Assembly: GCA_038049695.1 (NCBI GenBank)
Contig: CP142452.1
Coordinates: forward strand, 96,417,501 to 96,481,500
Origin: Cinnamomum chago
Lineage: Eukaryota; Streptophyta; Magnoliopsida; Laurales; Lauraceae
DNA: 64,000 nt
Direction of reading: 5' to 3'
Below the pieces are notes generated by a model, which had not been told where the DNA came from, made no database searches, and was given only the letters and a program-made list of their open reading frames with translations. Shown here in pieces: positions 37,329 to 49,091 of this stretch. Within the stretch, counting starts at the first letter, position 1. Each line of letters starts with the position of its first letter. Position numbers and translations under genes: made by a program.

Positions 37329-38981
37329 TTAAGCATCAGCAGCCTCAGAGGCTTTTGGTGCAAATGGATCATGTGTAGGAGCAACATCCTGGCCAATGTG
37401 ACGTTGCACCAACCGCTGTAGATCAGCCATAACCTTGTGCTCCCTCTTCGCTTTCTCCTCATAGTTAAACATCGCCAATGCACGCTTATCCTCAGCACTA
37501 TAAACCTGGTTTTCTTTCCTGATACGAATGGCATTCATCCGCTGATGCCTGCTGCCACTCATCACATAACCGAGGGTCTCGAATTTCTGAATCTCATCTG
37601 CTGAGAGACCGACTTCTCCTCTTCGAGGGATACGCTTCCCTTGTTGCACATATTGAGCAATAGCATCACCTTCACCAGGCCTCAGTGCACCTCCATAGCT
37701 AATATGCCCCTCAGCCCTCGGCAGAGGCACAGGTCCCACTAACGGCTCATTGTCCAGCGCGGGCTTCTTTTGCAATTCAAGCATTTCCTTCAAGATGAGC
37801 GCTTCACTATCGATCTCAGCTTCCTTCATTTCATCAGCTTTAACATTGCTTTTCACATTGACGCGAGAGTCTGAGGAACCCTCACTCAAACTCTCGCTGC
37901 GCAATTCAACCCTCTTCTTCTTCTTACTTCGATTCGAACTTGAAGACCGGTTGGATTGTCTCTTTTTCTTGGGTCTGGAATCAGAAGATTGACTGGAATC
38001 ATGATCCTCAGACTCACTCGCAGTTTTCTCACTTTCATCATTGCTCTCACTACGCCTCCTCTTTACCTTCTTCCTCGTTCTCTGTCTTTTCAATTCTTGC
38101 CTATGCCGGCTTCTTCCCGATCTCCTCCTCCTACCCCGCTTCCTGTCATCATCACTAGAAAATTCTAAACTCTCAGATGCACTTGAATTCTCCTCAGAAT
38201 CGCTCTCTGTAGCAGACTTTCGACTACTTCTCCCTCTATTGGAAGGCAAAGACTTACTCTTCCTCTTATTCTTTCTCCCCCTTCTGTTCCTTCTTCTCGA
38301 AGGGGGACTCTCCGTGCCGGAGTCAGAATCTGTGTCCGATTCGGATTCTGCTTCAGACGAACTTTTCCCTAATTCTTCCTCAGATTCATTTTTACCCTTA
38401 TGACTGATTTCTCCATTTCTATGCCCATTCCTTGAATCAACCTTCTCCTCCACCTCTGAGGGCACATCCGAAGCCTCGGGTAATTCCTCCAACGCCTCCG
38501 GATCCTCTCTTTCCCTCCGCGGAGGGCTTGGGGTCACATTCCATATACACTTCTTCAGCTTCTTTCTCAATTTCTGGCGTTTGAGCCTTCGATACTCTTC
38601 GAAACTCAACCCTTTCAGATCCTCGTCGTCGTCGCTGGAACCGGAATATCGCGCCCCGTGGCGGACGTCCCGATCAAGGAAAGGAGCCCTACGGTCCCTC
38701 CGATCGCTGCTGCGATCGGATCGATGGTTTGCTAGGGTTAGAGTTTTCGATTTAGGGCTTCTCCTAGGGTTTGAGTATCTGTTAGAATCTGCGCCGCGGC
38801 GGCGATCCGAGCCGGAATCGTAGAGCACGTCGCCGCGGTCGGAAGAGGAGTAGTAAGGAGGAGAATGCCTACCTCGTTCCAGGGAGTGGTGGCGGCGGCG
38901 GGTGGGAGAGATCTCGACCACCGATGCGAGCTTCGGACGGCGGAGATCGCCGTTCTGGTATTCTCTTTCGCCCCTTGCCAT
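37329..38981 (-). CDS. MAS2: NKAP/SynMuv-domain protein (MAS2-type), intronless
   Basis: The product is 550 residues. Animal NKAP works in transcriptional repression and RNA splicing, and Arabidopsis MAS2 has been linked to rRNA gene expression and processing in the nucleus. Residues 1-390 form a low-complexity Arg/Ser/Lys/Glu-rich region with RRR, KKKK and acidic DSDSGTESP-type stretches, as in SR-like nuclear proteins. Residues about 410-530 form the conserved NKAP C-terminal domain: [60 protein letters not shown] and [20 protein letters not shown] can be read directly. The single uninterrupted frame starts with ATG in a leader-like context ([12 protein letters not shown]) and needs no intron. 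Several KKKRK-like basic clusters can serve as nuclear signals. The gene looks intact. Orthology to MAS2 rests on domain order and is likely but not tested. Confidence 0.95.
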   Translation of the reverse strand: MARGEREYQNGDLRRPKLASVVEISPTRRRHHSLERGRHSPPYYSSSDRGDVLYDSGSDRRRGADSNRYSNPRRSPKSKTLTLANHRSDRSSDRRDRRAPFLDRDVRHGARYSGSSDDDEDLKGLSFEEYRRLKRQKLRKKLKKCIWNVTPSPPRREREDPEALEELPEASDVPSEVEEKVDSRNGHRNGEISHKGKNESEEELGKSSSEAESESDTDSDSGTESPPSRRRNRRGRKNKRKSKSLPSNRGRSSRKSATESDSEENSSASESLEFSSDDDRKRGRRRRSGRSRHRQELKRQRTRKKVKRRRSESNDESEKTASESEDHDSSQSSDSRPKKKRQSNRSSSSNRSKKKKRVELRSESLSEGSSDSRVNVKSNVKADEMKEAEIDSEALILKEMLELQKKPALDNEPLVGPVPLPRAEGHISYGGALRPGEGDAIAQYVQQGKRIPRRGEVGLSADEIQKFETLGYVMSGSRHQRMNAIRIRKENQVYSAEDKRALAMFNYEEKAKREHKVMADLQRLVQRHIGQDVAPTHDPFAPKASEAADA

Positions 38982-39155
38982 GGAAGGATAGAGTACTTGC
39001 CTTGCGGAAGAGCAGCAATGGCGGTGGGTTTGAAGACAAACAGCACCATGATAGCCAAGTGGGCTTTTGGCACGGACCAGATTCGTGTGGGCTCACCTTG
39101 GGTCAATCTAATCTATACACCAATGGTCCTCGAGGAATTCTCCGTAGTAATTTTA

Positions 39156-39517
39156 GGCTCCGTTCTTTTACTAGAATTCCTGACAGGAATTCAGGCTATC
39201 TGAGAATTCAGAATTCCTATCAGGAATTCTGAATTTCATTACCAGAATTCCCGGACATTTGAAATTCCAGGCATTTGAAATTCCAAAAAACCCAGCATTT
39301 GAAAAACCACTTAAACAAAGAGGATTTGAAAATCTTACTTAGCACAGGAATTCCGGGAGAGGGACGACGGCATTCCGGGAGCTCATGCAAGAATTCAGGC
39401 AATGAATGAAACAACGAATTTAGAATTCCAGAATTTGGCAGCATTTCAAATACTAACATTTGAAATTTCCAGACAACCACCAGACATGAATTCTATGAAT
39501 TCTAGTAGGACACATAT
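39156..39517. mobile_element. GAATTC-rich MITE-like element upstream of MAS2
   Basis: The segment starts AGGCTCCGTTCTTTTACTAG and is dense in the palindromes GAATTC and GGAATTCC, with inverted ACTAGAATTC near both ends. A comparable AATTCC-rich element lies at 62634-62928. It begins about 175 bp upstream of the MAS2 start codon, in its presumed promoter. The ends are approximate and no clear target duplication was found. Confidence 0.4.
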
Positions 39518-39936
39518 TTTGGAATGCATTTTTTTTTTTTTTTGCAATCTTGGTATAGCTATTAATTTCCTTTCGGCTGAAATTCCAGAAAATTTTCATT
39601 TTGGTCAAGTGGTAGAAAACGAAATGACATTCAAAACTTTTCATTTTGAATATTGGTTAATCTCGGCAGAAATGATCGAAATATTTGATTTCGGCCGATA
39701 TTTACAAAATCTGAATATCAGTCGAAATCGGTTTTTAAGATATTTAAAAGAAAAAAAAAACTGAAGGAAGTTAAATGGAAAAAAAAAAAAAAAACACTTA
39801 AGGTGAAGACCTCTACCTCGATCGTTTTTCCATTTCATTCCTTCCAAACGAAACCCTAGGTCAGTCCCTCTTTGGCTCTCCCTCCTCATCTCTCATCTCG
39901 CCTCTCGGTCTCCCTAATCTCTGTTGCTGATCGCAG

Positions 39937-40145
39937 GTGTGACTGCCACGTCCAGTTGGAGCCTAGGCCCAGACAGGCTTTTGCCAGTGCCAGGTACACA
40001 CTACACAGTCTCTTCTTCTTCTTTTATTGTTTTTTCTTCCCCATTTTTCTAATTCTTCTTCTTCTATGAAGATGAAGAAGGTTCAAGTCCTGTGACGGGA
40101 GAGGAATTGGGGGTTGAGGATGATGATGCTAATGCGGCTGTTTGA
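39937..40145 (+). other. Possible two-exon remnant of a small gene
   Basis: After a leader-like stretch with AAACCCTAGG (39849-39860), an acceptor-like GATCGCAG| and a donor-like CCAG|GTACAC (39993/39994) bound a short exon. A later frame from 40071 reads DEEGSSPVTGEELGVEDDDA and ends at a TGA at 40143-40145. The acidic C-terminus looks protein-like, but no family was recognised and no full gene could be built. It may be a captured gene fragment or chance. Confidence 0.25.
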
Positions 40146-40380
40146 CACTTCATGGATTTTTTTATTATTATTATTTTTTTTATAGTTTTTGAATTTTGCT
40201 TCTTCTTATGAGAAGGGCTTGTTATTTGTTGTTAAACTTTATAAACTTTCCACTGGTGGTTAACTTTTATTATTGTATGAATTGTGTTTAAACTTTCTTG
40301 TGTAAGGAATGTGTGAATATTATGCTTGTGTGTTATAGTATTATTTTACTAGAATGGATTAAATCTATTATTAAAATTTT
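40146..40380. other. Short intergenic stretch before the (TA)n element
   Basis: A/T-rich sequence with nothing recognised. Confidence 0.4.
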
Positions 40381-40381
40381 T

Positions 40382-40420
<39 letters not shown>

Positions 40421-40771
40421 AATGTTCAAGTGAAAACTAGTTTTCAAACTTTTTTACGGGGTCCAAATACCAACCCATTCAAACCTAGCAACCAATAGGG
40501 AACCTCCTGATAATCACTTATCCAAAGGATTGACATTCATCCGAATGGACTGAATCGTTTGATCGAGGGTTGAATATTTTTTTGAATATGAAGCAATTAG
40601 ACTTGTGGGCCACGGATGAAGGGGTTAGGGGCATGTGTTTGGGGTCAAATGGGGTGGTTTCACATAGATCTTTCCATCCTCCGTGGTCGCATCCCCAAAT
40701 GTAAGCCCTGTAAAAAAGTTCTCACATAATAGGTGAGAACAATTTCCACTTAAATATAACCATATATATAC

Positions 40772-40813
<42 letters not shown>
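40381..40813. mobile_element. Inverted-repeat MITE embedded in a (TA)n tract (element 40417-40761)
   Basis: (TA)n lies on the left (to 40416) and TA-rich sequence on the right (40762-40813). The 345-bp element between them has complementary ends: AAGTGAAAAC...AACTTTTTTAC on the left and GTAAAAAAGTT...CCACTT on the right. There is no coding capacity. Its sequence is unrelated to the elements at 6137 and 57126, although the layout is the same. Confidence 0.65.
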
Positions 40814-40816
<3 letters not shown>

Positions 40817-42245
40817 CATCTCTCACTATACTATGAGAGATAAGATTGAGCCCCTCACATTTAACAACTATGAGAGATAAGCACATACCGAAATGGGATC
40901 TGAAATGATATTAACAACTATGCATCTTGGGCTATTGGTCAATAGTGGTGGACCAAGTATTTTCGTTTGAGGGATCAGCTGAGACGACCGCCATAATATT
41001 AATTTCTTTTTTATTTTATCATTTGAGGGGTTGAGGATCCCTAATGCTTATGTCCATCCCTACAAGAATCGATCACTAGGCATATATGTATGAGACTCTA
41101 TCTTATAAGAAAAAAAAATTCAGTTTTGCCAAACGTTTGCCCCGACCCGGATCTTGAAATAATAATATAAAAAAATCCCCTTTAGAGTTGGGCCGACAGG
41201 ATGATCTTATAATAATATACTACAAAAAGACGGTGAGTGTCACTCCCCAACCCCCCTCTCTTCTTTGTTGCATGACCCGGGTCTTGAAATTTCGATATAA
41301 AAAAAAAGAAAAAAAGAAAAATCCCTTGCTTAGGAATATTTTGGGCCGGTTTGTTTGTGGTTTTACCCTCATGTGAGGATCCATGGACAACCTACATCCT
41401 TAATCACTCGCTAGGATTGTTCATGTGCAGTGTTGAAGCATATACGACCGCAATCTAATCACTTTAGAAACACAGGCTATATCCAGCCTAAGCCCAACAA
41501 GGGCCATAAATGTCGAGCCCAACCTAGGAAATTGAAGCTAGCCAGATCGAGTTGAACCGTGCTTTTTATTACCTATATATATATATGTGGACTTTCTATA
41601 ATCGTCTGCACAAAATTATTACCTTACTCACCCATCCACCCCTTCTCATTCTCTCTCTAGATCCCCCCATCTTGTAATTTCAATCACTCAACCAAGCCCA
41701 ATCCAAGGCCAACTAGATCGGACCCAGGCTGGCCAGGTCATGGAGGAGCACCCCACCCCTATCACTCACTCAAATTCGCTGAGACGATCTCACAACACAC
41801 AATATACCAAATGGATGGTGAGTGTCTGTCACTCGTATTTGTCGCGACTCGCGATCTGTTTTTAAATTTTATAAGAAAGGAGAGATTTTCGACCATGGCT
41901 TCTACCAGGTTGGCATACAGCTGTACGATTGCAATGACAGTGGTGAGAAAAATGCCTGATCAAGATTCAGGACCCCTCCATCTCTTAACACATTTACAAA
42001 AAAAAGTCCAAAACAATCCTCCTTTCAGTAGTCGACCGTTTGATCCTCCTCCTCAACGGTAACTTACTTTCCCCCGACATCTCTATCCATCCAACTTTCC
42101 AAAAATATAAAGAAAAGAATGACGGGATGGAAAAAATCATGACAGCTCATATTCCCAATAGTTGGTCGGGAGCTATCATTACTGTAATCTACTCTCACCT
42201 CCTCCATCATCTGTCGGTGCATTACTACTAAGGCTCTAGCGAGTC
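40814..42245. other. Intergenic DNA and NDL promoter side
   Basis: No gene was recognised. The final 200-300 bases should include the NDL leader. A (TA)n tract occurs near 41575. Confidence 0.35.
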
Positions 42246-43892
42246 ATGGGCGATTCCAGCGACTCGGTTTCTCTCGACATTGAGACGATACCCTTTGGAG
42301 GAAAGGTAGGGAAAAAAAAAAAAAATCCCATTGCCTGGTTTTTTCATTGTAGATTTCATTTGTTTTCTGTCTTGGGTTGTTTGGGTTTTTGTTCATTCTG
42401 TTTGGTTTGTTTTGGTTTTGCAGGAATGGCTGGTTGAAACGAGCAAAGGTTGTGTGTCTGTTTTTGTCTGTGGGGATCAAGAGAAACCGGCTATTGTTAC
42501 CTACCCAGATGTTGCTCTTAATTGTATGTTTTATTCATTGTCTTCTTGTTGTTTCTATTAGCCTTATTATTGTTAGTTTTCATGGATTTAGTGAGTTCTC
42601 ACTTTAGTTGGAGTTTTGTTGGGTGGTTGCAGCAGTTAGTCCTGTGTTCTACCAGTGAAATGTATGGAGTTTGCTCTGTTTTTTCCATCTTGTGCAAGTG
42701 AACCACATGTTTCAGAGGTACAAAGTATTAGTATGGAGGAAGGTTCCTTCCACTGAGGATGACCTATGCCACCAAAATCTCCGGCACATAGATTAATCTA
42801 ACCTTTTTTAAGGACACTAAAGATAATGCATCGACCATTCATATTCAACTGAAAAGAGGCTAAATACTGGTTTGGTGCAACTAAGAATTATCAAATTTCC
42901 TCTGCTAATCAATGCGACCAAAACCTCAAGCCATTAGTAGAGGCAGTGGAAATAACGCTCGAGAATTATCATTAACAACTTGGATCAGTGCTTGTGCTAT
43001 GGTATATCATGGTCATCCTCGTCATCATCAAGTTAGCTTTATCTCATCAATTTAGGGCTGGCTTTAAAGAGTTCTACAAATTAACAAAGGGAAAAGTCTG
43101 TCTATGTCGTGCCAGTCTCGACACCATTTCAGTTGAGAATTGTTTCAGTGCTAGCCGACTCGAGAGGAAAAATTTGGAGTCAAATGGTTTGAGAGTGTAT
43201 AATGAGAAAAAAGAAGATGGTTTGAGAAGACTAGAACATTGGCAGGATATACATGGAGTGCAAACGGGGGAGAAGGATATCATCAAAATCGAAAACATAC
43301 ACTAGTGTGCCTTGGTATGATATGTTATGGTTTTTAGGATCAACTTTAGATCAAAATGGAGGGCCAGGCAAGGATACCTCTATGAATAGCATTGGCGCAT
43401 GATAGGCAAAGTGGATATCCCGGTGGTTGTCATGTGATTGCTAAGTGCCTACTTCAATTAAAGAGTTATTCTTATAAGTTGATAGTTAATTTGCACTTTT
43501 ATGGAGCTAAATGTTGGAATCCAAAGAAAAGAAAATGCGGTTGAGATGCACATACGAAGATGAAGGTGTCCAATAATAATAACAATAAGAAAACTGCTTC
43601 AATAGAGGAAAAACTCAAGGTTGTCTTCTAATAAGATGGTTTTGGTGTATATGCTTAGAAGATAGGAAAAGCTAAGCCTACATAAATTATTTCAATGTTG
43701 CCAGTGCAACTATAGGACAAGGGAAGGCTTGTAAATATCCGCAATGAAGTGGTTAAAGGTGCTAGACTATGGAATGATGAATGTATCCCAAAAGAGGGAT
43801 GACTAGAGAAGAAAAAGTAATGAAGCTATTTTTAAGATGGTAGCTTTGAAACTGCTCTGCATTGTATTTAGGAAGGATGAGAGTACTCAAAT

Positions 43893-43935
<43 letters not shown>

Positions 43936-45545
43936 GGAGGTGGTTGTGGGTTTGAAATTGTTGGAAGAGAGAGGTTTGGTCACAAATGTTAAGTAGTTAG
44001 TTTATCGCAACTTGAGGTTGTATCAAAGTCAACGCGTTCTGGGTTCGAATCCTCGCAGGGCAAAAAAAGCCCCATGCCGCATTATGGGTGCGTGTGTGCA
44101 TGTGCGCAGGGCAAGAAGGCCCCATGCCATGTCTTGTGAGGGCATGTGCTTTTGAGTCCACCGAGGGACGGGGGTGGGGTGTTTAAGTAGTTTGTTTACA
44201 GCACCTTTAATGCCTAGGCATTTTTGGTGTATTGGTTTACAACTTGAGAGTGAAGCTGATTCTTTTTAGTAATTAGGAAAAATCTTTTACCATTGAAAAG
44301 ATCATATTGATTTTATTTTGTCTATTGTGCACATTCACATTTAATTTAGGTTCCACTATCTACTGTTAGTTAATTTCATCTGTCCTTTTTACTTGTTGAA
44401 GAGTTCCTTATTTTGGATTCCATTTTGATTTGCACCTTTCCCCCCTTTTATTTACTATTCATAAGAAGTTCTAATATTTTCCACCTATAAGAAAATCTTT
44501 AATAATATTTAATATTTTTCCATTTATAAATTCAAAATTTCTTTAATTTTTCCTTTTAAAGCTGTTGATTTTTCATTTGTAGATATGGCCTGCTTCCAGG
44601 GCCTCTTCTTTTGTCCTGATGCTGCTTCATTATTGCTTCATAACTTCTGCATATACCATGTTGATGCACCCGGACATGAGGTCAGTATCGACATTTCTCT
44701 GAATTCTGCATGCATTTTCTTTTTCCTATACTACTTTACTTTTGGTGATTTTACTATATGCATCGTCTTTTGTTTAAGAGTTTCTGCAGTTGGGAGCTTC
44801 TGCCATTTCTTCTGATACCCCATTGCTAAGCGTGGATGACCTTGCAGACCAGGTTGATGAAGTGCTCAATTTCTTTGGGTATGTTCAATTTGGGAGTATG
44901 TTATCTTTGAAGCTATCTGTAACTCAAATATGAACTTGATTCACAATCAGTTATTTAGATTTAGAGCTTACAGCTTTAATTGCAATTTTTGTAAACCTTT
45001 ATTTCATGTTGATCTTTTTACGTTTTCCCTTCCTACATTGCCCAATTAAAATCTATGACTTGTTAACTAAGCACCTATTTATTCATAGATGTACTGGTTG
45101 ATGAACCAAGTGTCGTGGTTTATGATAAACTCGATACAGAGAATTTTCACCTGCAGAATATTCCATATAACTATATTTGCGGAATTTTTCATCCCAATCC
45201 TTCCACATCATCCAACCGCCCGTACTTACAGACATGAGTGGTATGAGTGGTCTGACTTTTGAGGGTAGAAACCACCTACGAAAATGGGGATATTGGCGGG
45301 GAAGAGTCAGGGTGAAAGTTCTGCAAATTAGAGTCATGTGGAAAGTCCCATAGGTGAAAACTCTTCAATGAGACAGTATGGTATCTGCCTTGCACATCTT
45401 TATTAACCATTACAACAATACCTTGTGAGTCACATCTTTGTACTATGGAATTTCTTATCACATCTTTATATTTCAAGCATCTTTGGTTTTCTCAAAAGGT
45501 GAAAACATCTGGTCAATATTGTTATTGTTCATGCAACTATAACCA

Positions 45546-45585
<40 letters not shown>

Positions 45586-48500
45586 TTGTAAAATCACCAT
45601 AACTTTCGTAATTTCTTATGTATGGTTTTCTAATTAGGCTTGAAAAGGTCCTTTGCTTGGGTGTGACTGCAGGCGCTTACATCCTTACACTCTTTGCGGT
45701 ATGTTTAAGCTGAATGTGGAGATTCACTATGGAGTAAATATGAGACATTTGTCTCATTCTGAATAAATCTGATGGAAATTCTCATTCTCAATTTTTCCTG
45801 CCTTTTCTCACTCTAATGATGCCGGGATCCTTTACTGACTATGATCCTTTTAAGCACTTTCAGATGACTAGTGCTGGAGTATATCCGGACTCCCTCATCT
45901 GTCCAACTGCATTTATTGCATTGGAGAAACCATTCCACTTCTATCTAATGTCATTTGTTTTCTTGTTTCATGACAGACAAAATACAGAGAACGTGTTCTT
46001 GGGTTGATACTTGTCTCCCCTCTTTGCAGAGCACCTTCCTGGACAGAGTGGTTGTACAACAAGGTTTTGGTCCATAGCTAGCTTCTTCTTGATTTTGAGA
46101 AAACCAATGTGTATTTCACAATCTTTTAGTATTTGATTCAGATTAAAACATTGCATGTTTACAGGTGTTGTTGAACTTGCTCTACTTCTATGGTATGTGC
46201 GGCGTACTAAAGGAATGCTTGCTCCAACGCTACTTTAGTAAGGTGTTTTACATGTTAATATCATCTAGCAATGTAAGAGTACAATTTTACGTTGCCAACA
46301 TAAAAGGCCTATTTTTAATAGTTTTTGTTGTAATGTTGCTAAATGCTGACTTGTTTTTAGGAAGTTCGGCGTGGATTACATGGTGTGGAATCTGACATTG
46401 TGCAAGCTTGCCGAAGGGTAGGGGCTGGCTCTAAAGCGAAAGTTTTGATATCACAATTAAATCTTTCCCTTCTTCCCTTTTAATTGCATCATTTATTTTT
46501 AATCTAAAAAAACTTTTGCTGTCATGCTTCTTTCTAGCTGCTGGCTGAAAGGCAAAGTTCAAATGTGATTCGTTATCTTCAAGCTATTAACCAGTAAGTC
46601 CTAGCAACCTCTGTTTTTAGTTAGTTGTAGCTTTCCATTGTCAGTTGCATCTAGTTTTACTGTCCTTTTATTAGTTGCATTTTAATTTTTCTGTTCTTTG
46701 ATTACCTCGAGGAAGTTCTGGTTTTAGTAATCCATGTAACAGCAGCATTTACTGATAAAAAAGCAGCAAGTCGTCCAAGCGATGGACCTGAGTTTGACCC
46801 ACCAGCAATAACAGTTCACATAACTAGGAAAAAAAGTTAAATGCGCCATTATATTTTCAGTTGTCTGATAATGTGCATGTTTAACTCCCAATTGTTGTGT
46901 TATTACACAGTATGAGTCCCCTCATCGCATTTTATTTTGCTAGAATTTTATTAGTGTTCTATTTTGATATCTTGACTTGTTTACTTATTTTTGGTACTTT
47001 TACATTATTCGTCTTCTTCATCATCATCATCATCATGATGATAGGTTGTTTAGGTTCAGTGACATGAATTCTATCTTGGTCCAAATCCTCAGATAGGTTG
47101 CACTTCTTCAGATATATCCTCCTTACTACTTCTATTATTACCACAATAGGTTGCACTCTTGCATTGTTACCTAGGTGAAAAAGGTGATTTCAACAATGAA
47201 TGTAATAGCAGCATTTACGCATCCAAAAAAAAAAAAAAGGCCAACCACCTGCATAAACAGAGAATTGACTTACGAACACACACCACCATTTTTGGTCCAC
47301 CATATGCATATAGTTATTTGTGGTTCTGTTGTGCAGTTTAAACAAGTTAGATGGATGCAAATATATTTTTCATGACTATTGTCAGACATTCTTAGGCATG
47401 CGGGGATACTCCAAAACAGGCAATGTATTGTGTCATGTCGTATCCAGTACTTCACTTTTTATGTGTAAAACCTATGTCCTTGCCATGTATGTCCATGGTG
47501 TTGTTGCTATATCTGGGCATCATAGATCCTTAGTTTATTTATGGGTACATTTCATGGAGAATCGCTATGATTCTATCTGGTTTTACTTTCAGAAGTAACA
47601 AATTTGATGTGTCTTGGGTAGAACATGAATATGTCAGGGTGTGCTGTGTATGTGGGTGTGCATGCCTCATCATAATCATCAAATCCTTAGTCCCAAAAAT
47701 GTCAGGGGTCGGCTGCATGAATTTTGTTTCTCACATCCCCTAGCATGATTATAGAATCATTGCCTACTTCTCACTGCAATAGGACACCGCTGTAGTGTTT
47801 CACTTATAGCGTGTGTGAGACACTGAAGCACTGTTTATGAAACCTGCGTCAATGTAAAACCAGACCTGAATGATAATCTTGTTTGAACCTTGACTCAGCA
47901 AATTTTACTGTTTCTCAAATCTACTGACCATTTTGGTGAACTGCTATTTCAAAAAGGAGCCGATCATAAATGAACTGGGCTTTTAAGTGTGCCTGTTATG
48001 CTGAATGAGAATCTCTGCCACATTTGTAGGAGACGAGACCTCTCAGAATGCTTGAAGAAACTCCAGTGCAAAACCCTCATCTTTGTAGGGGAAAGTAGCC
48101 CTTTTCATTCTGAGGCTCTCCACATGAATGCCACAATGAACAGAAGCAACGCTCTTGTGGAGGTAAACCTCTTCTATTTCATTGTTTTCCTGGTGCTTTT
48201 TTTCTTAAAAACCTTTTTCTTATTGTAGTGTGCCTCACTTCTTGATGAGTTTTATACCCTTTAATGGTCTGGATCATTCACTTGCAATCTCTCTCTTCAA
48301 TTGTCTTCACGTGTCTCCTTTTCTTGCCTGTCCCTTTTTTTTTCTTCCATGAATCCAGTTCAAAAGTGTTGATATGAATTGAGTGGCGGCAGTAACATTG
48401 GTTGGTGGAGCAGTTTTATTTTAGCTCTTCTGTTTCACTGTTTTCCTCCTTTTTCTCAAAGTAGTGTGCTCACTTGGTGACGAGTTTACTCCCTTTAATG

Positions 48501-49091
48501 GCCTGGATCATGCACTTACATCTCTCTCTTCAATTGTCTTCTCGTCTCCCTTTCTTGCCGGTCCTACTCATAGTAAGGCGAGAGATGCTCTCATAGGCTA
48601 TGATGCACGGATACTTTAAAATGGGCGACGTATCATGTCGTATCGTATCCGATATTTCACCTTTTACATGTAAAATCTGTGTCCCTACTATGTCTATAGC
48701 GTATCCCTCCTGTATCCATTCCGTATCTGGGCATCATAGCTCATAGGAGCATCTCTTCTATATATATATATATATATATATATCCAATGTGTCAGTTTTA
48801 AAATGTTGATATAAAAATGAGTGTCCGCAACTTTGATCCGTGCAGGTTCAAGCTTGTGGCTCACTGGTGACAGAGGAGCAGCCTCATGCAATGCTCATGC
48901 CCATTGAGTTCTTTCTAATGGGGTGCGGCTTCTACAGGCAACCTGCTGCTTCCATTACAGGCCAGACACTGAAACTCATCAATCCAGCATCCAGCTCTAC
49001 ACCATGCATTGCACCTGAGCTCCTCTCCCCAGAGAGCCTAGGTCTGAAGCTCAAGCCAATCAAAACGCGGGTTGCATATGATGAGGTATGA
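42246..49091 (+). CDS. NDL: NDRG-family protein (NDL / pollen SF21-like), 11 coding exons
   Basis: Arabidopsis NDL proteins bind the G-protein beta subunit (AGB1) and modulate auxin transport; SF21 is the sunflower pollen homologue. Exons: 42246-42305, 42424-42523, 44583-44680, 44790-44878, 45638-45698, 45977-46063, 46165-46242, 46361-46417, 46538-46593, 48030-48162, 48846-49091. All joins are GT-AG and in frame, giving 354 residues (family about 345-350). The NDR alpha/beta-hydrolase fold is visible: [51 protein letters not shown] at the nucleophile elbow (no G-x-S-x-G, as usual in this non-enzymatic family), [19 protein letters not shown] and [16 protein letters not shown]. The tail ends [18 protein letters not shown], a plant NDL hallmark. 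The gene looks intact. Introns two and ten are long and carry repeats. Confidence 0.95.
43897..43932. repeat. (CT)n microsatellite in NDL intron two
   Basis: A CT dinucleotide run of about 36 bp. Confidence 0.95.
44020..44180 (+). repeat. Possible second tRNA-related repeat in NDL intron two
   Basis: GGGTTCGAATCC is a good Pol III B box. It is followed by two copies of GGGCAA.AA.GCCCCATGCC about 60 bp apart. No convincing A box was found upstream, so the tRNA origin is only suggested. Confidence 0.3.
45546..45586. repeat. (CT)n(TA)n microsatellite in NDL intron four
   Basis: A CT run is followed by a TA run. Confidence 0.9.
47396..47525 (+). mobile_element. hAT-type MITE, copy B, in NDL intron nine
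   Basis: The right end GGGCATCATAG is intact and the left end is eroded (GCATGCGGGGATAC). It is flanked by ATTCTTAG on the left and ATCCTTAG on the right, an 8-bp duplication with one mismatch. The interior shares CATGTCGTATCC and CTTTTTATGTGTAAAAC with copies A and C. Confidence 0.7.
48598..48738 (+). mobile_element. hAT-type MITE, copy C, in NDL intron ten (best preserved)
   Basis: The element begins CTATGATGC and ends GCATCATAG, a perfect 9-bp terminal inverted repeat. It is flanked on both sides by identical CTCATAGG (48590-48597 and 48739-48746), an 8-bp target duplication. Length is 141 bp with no coding capacity. It is the best reference copy of the family. A (TA)n tract follows at about 48762. 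Confidence 0.85.

Noticed and set aside
38865-39203. 112-residue + strand frame overlapping the MAS2 5' end
   Set aside because: It lies opposite the MAS2 coding start and leader, has no recognised similarity and depends on the GC-rich antisense strand of a real gene.
45083-45337. Reading frame with ICRTFTLTL, faintly like a retrotransposon gag segment
   Set aside because: Only a few residues fit and the rest does not; it lies in an NDL intron with no other element parts.
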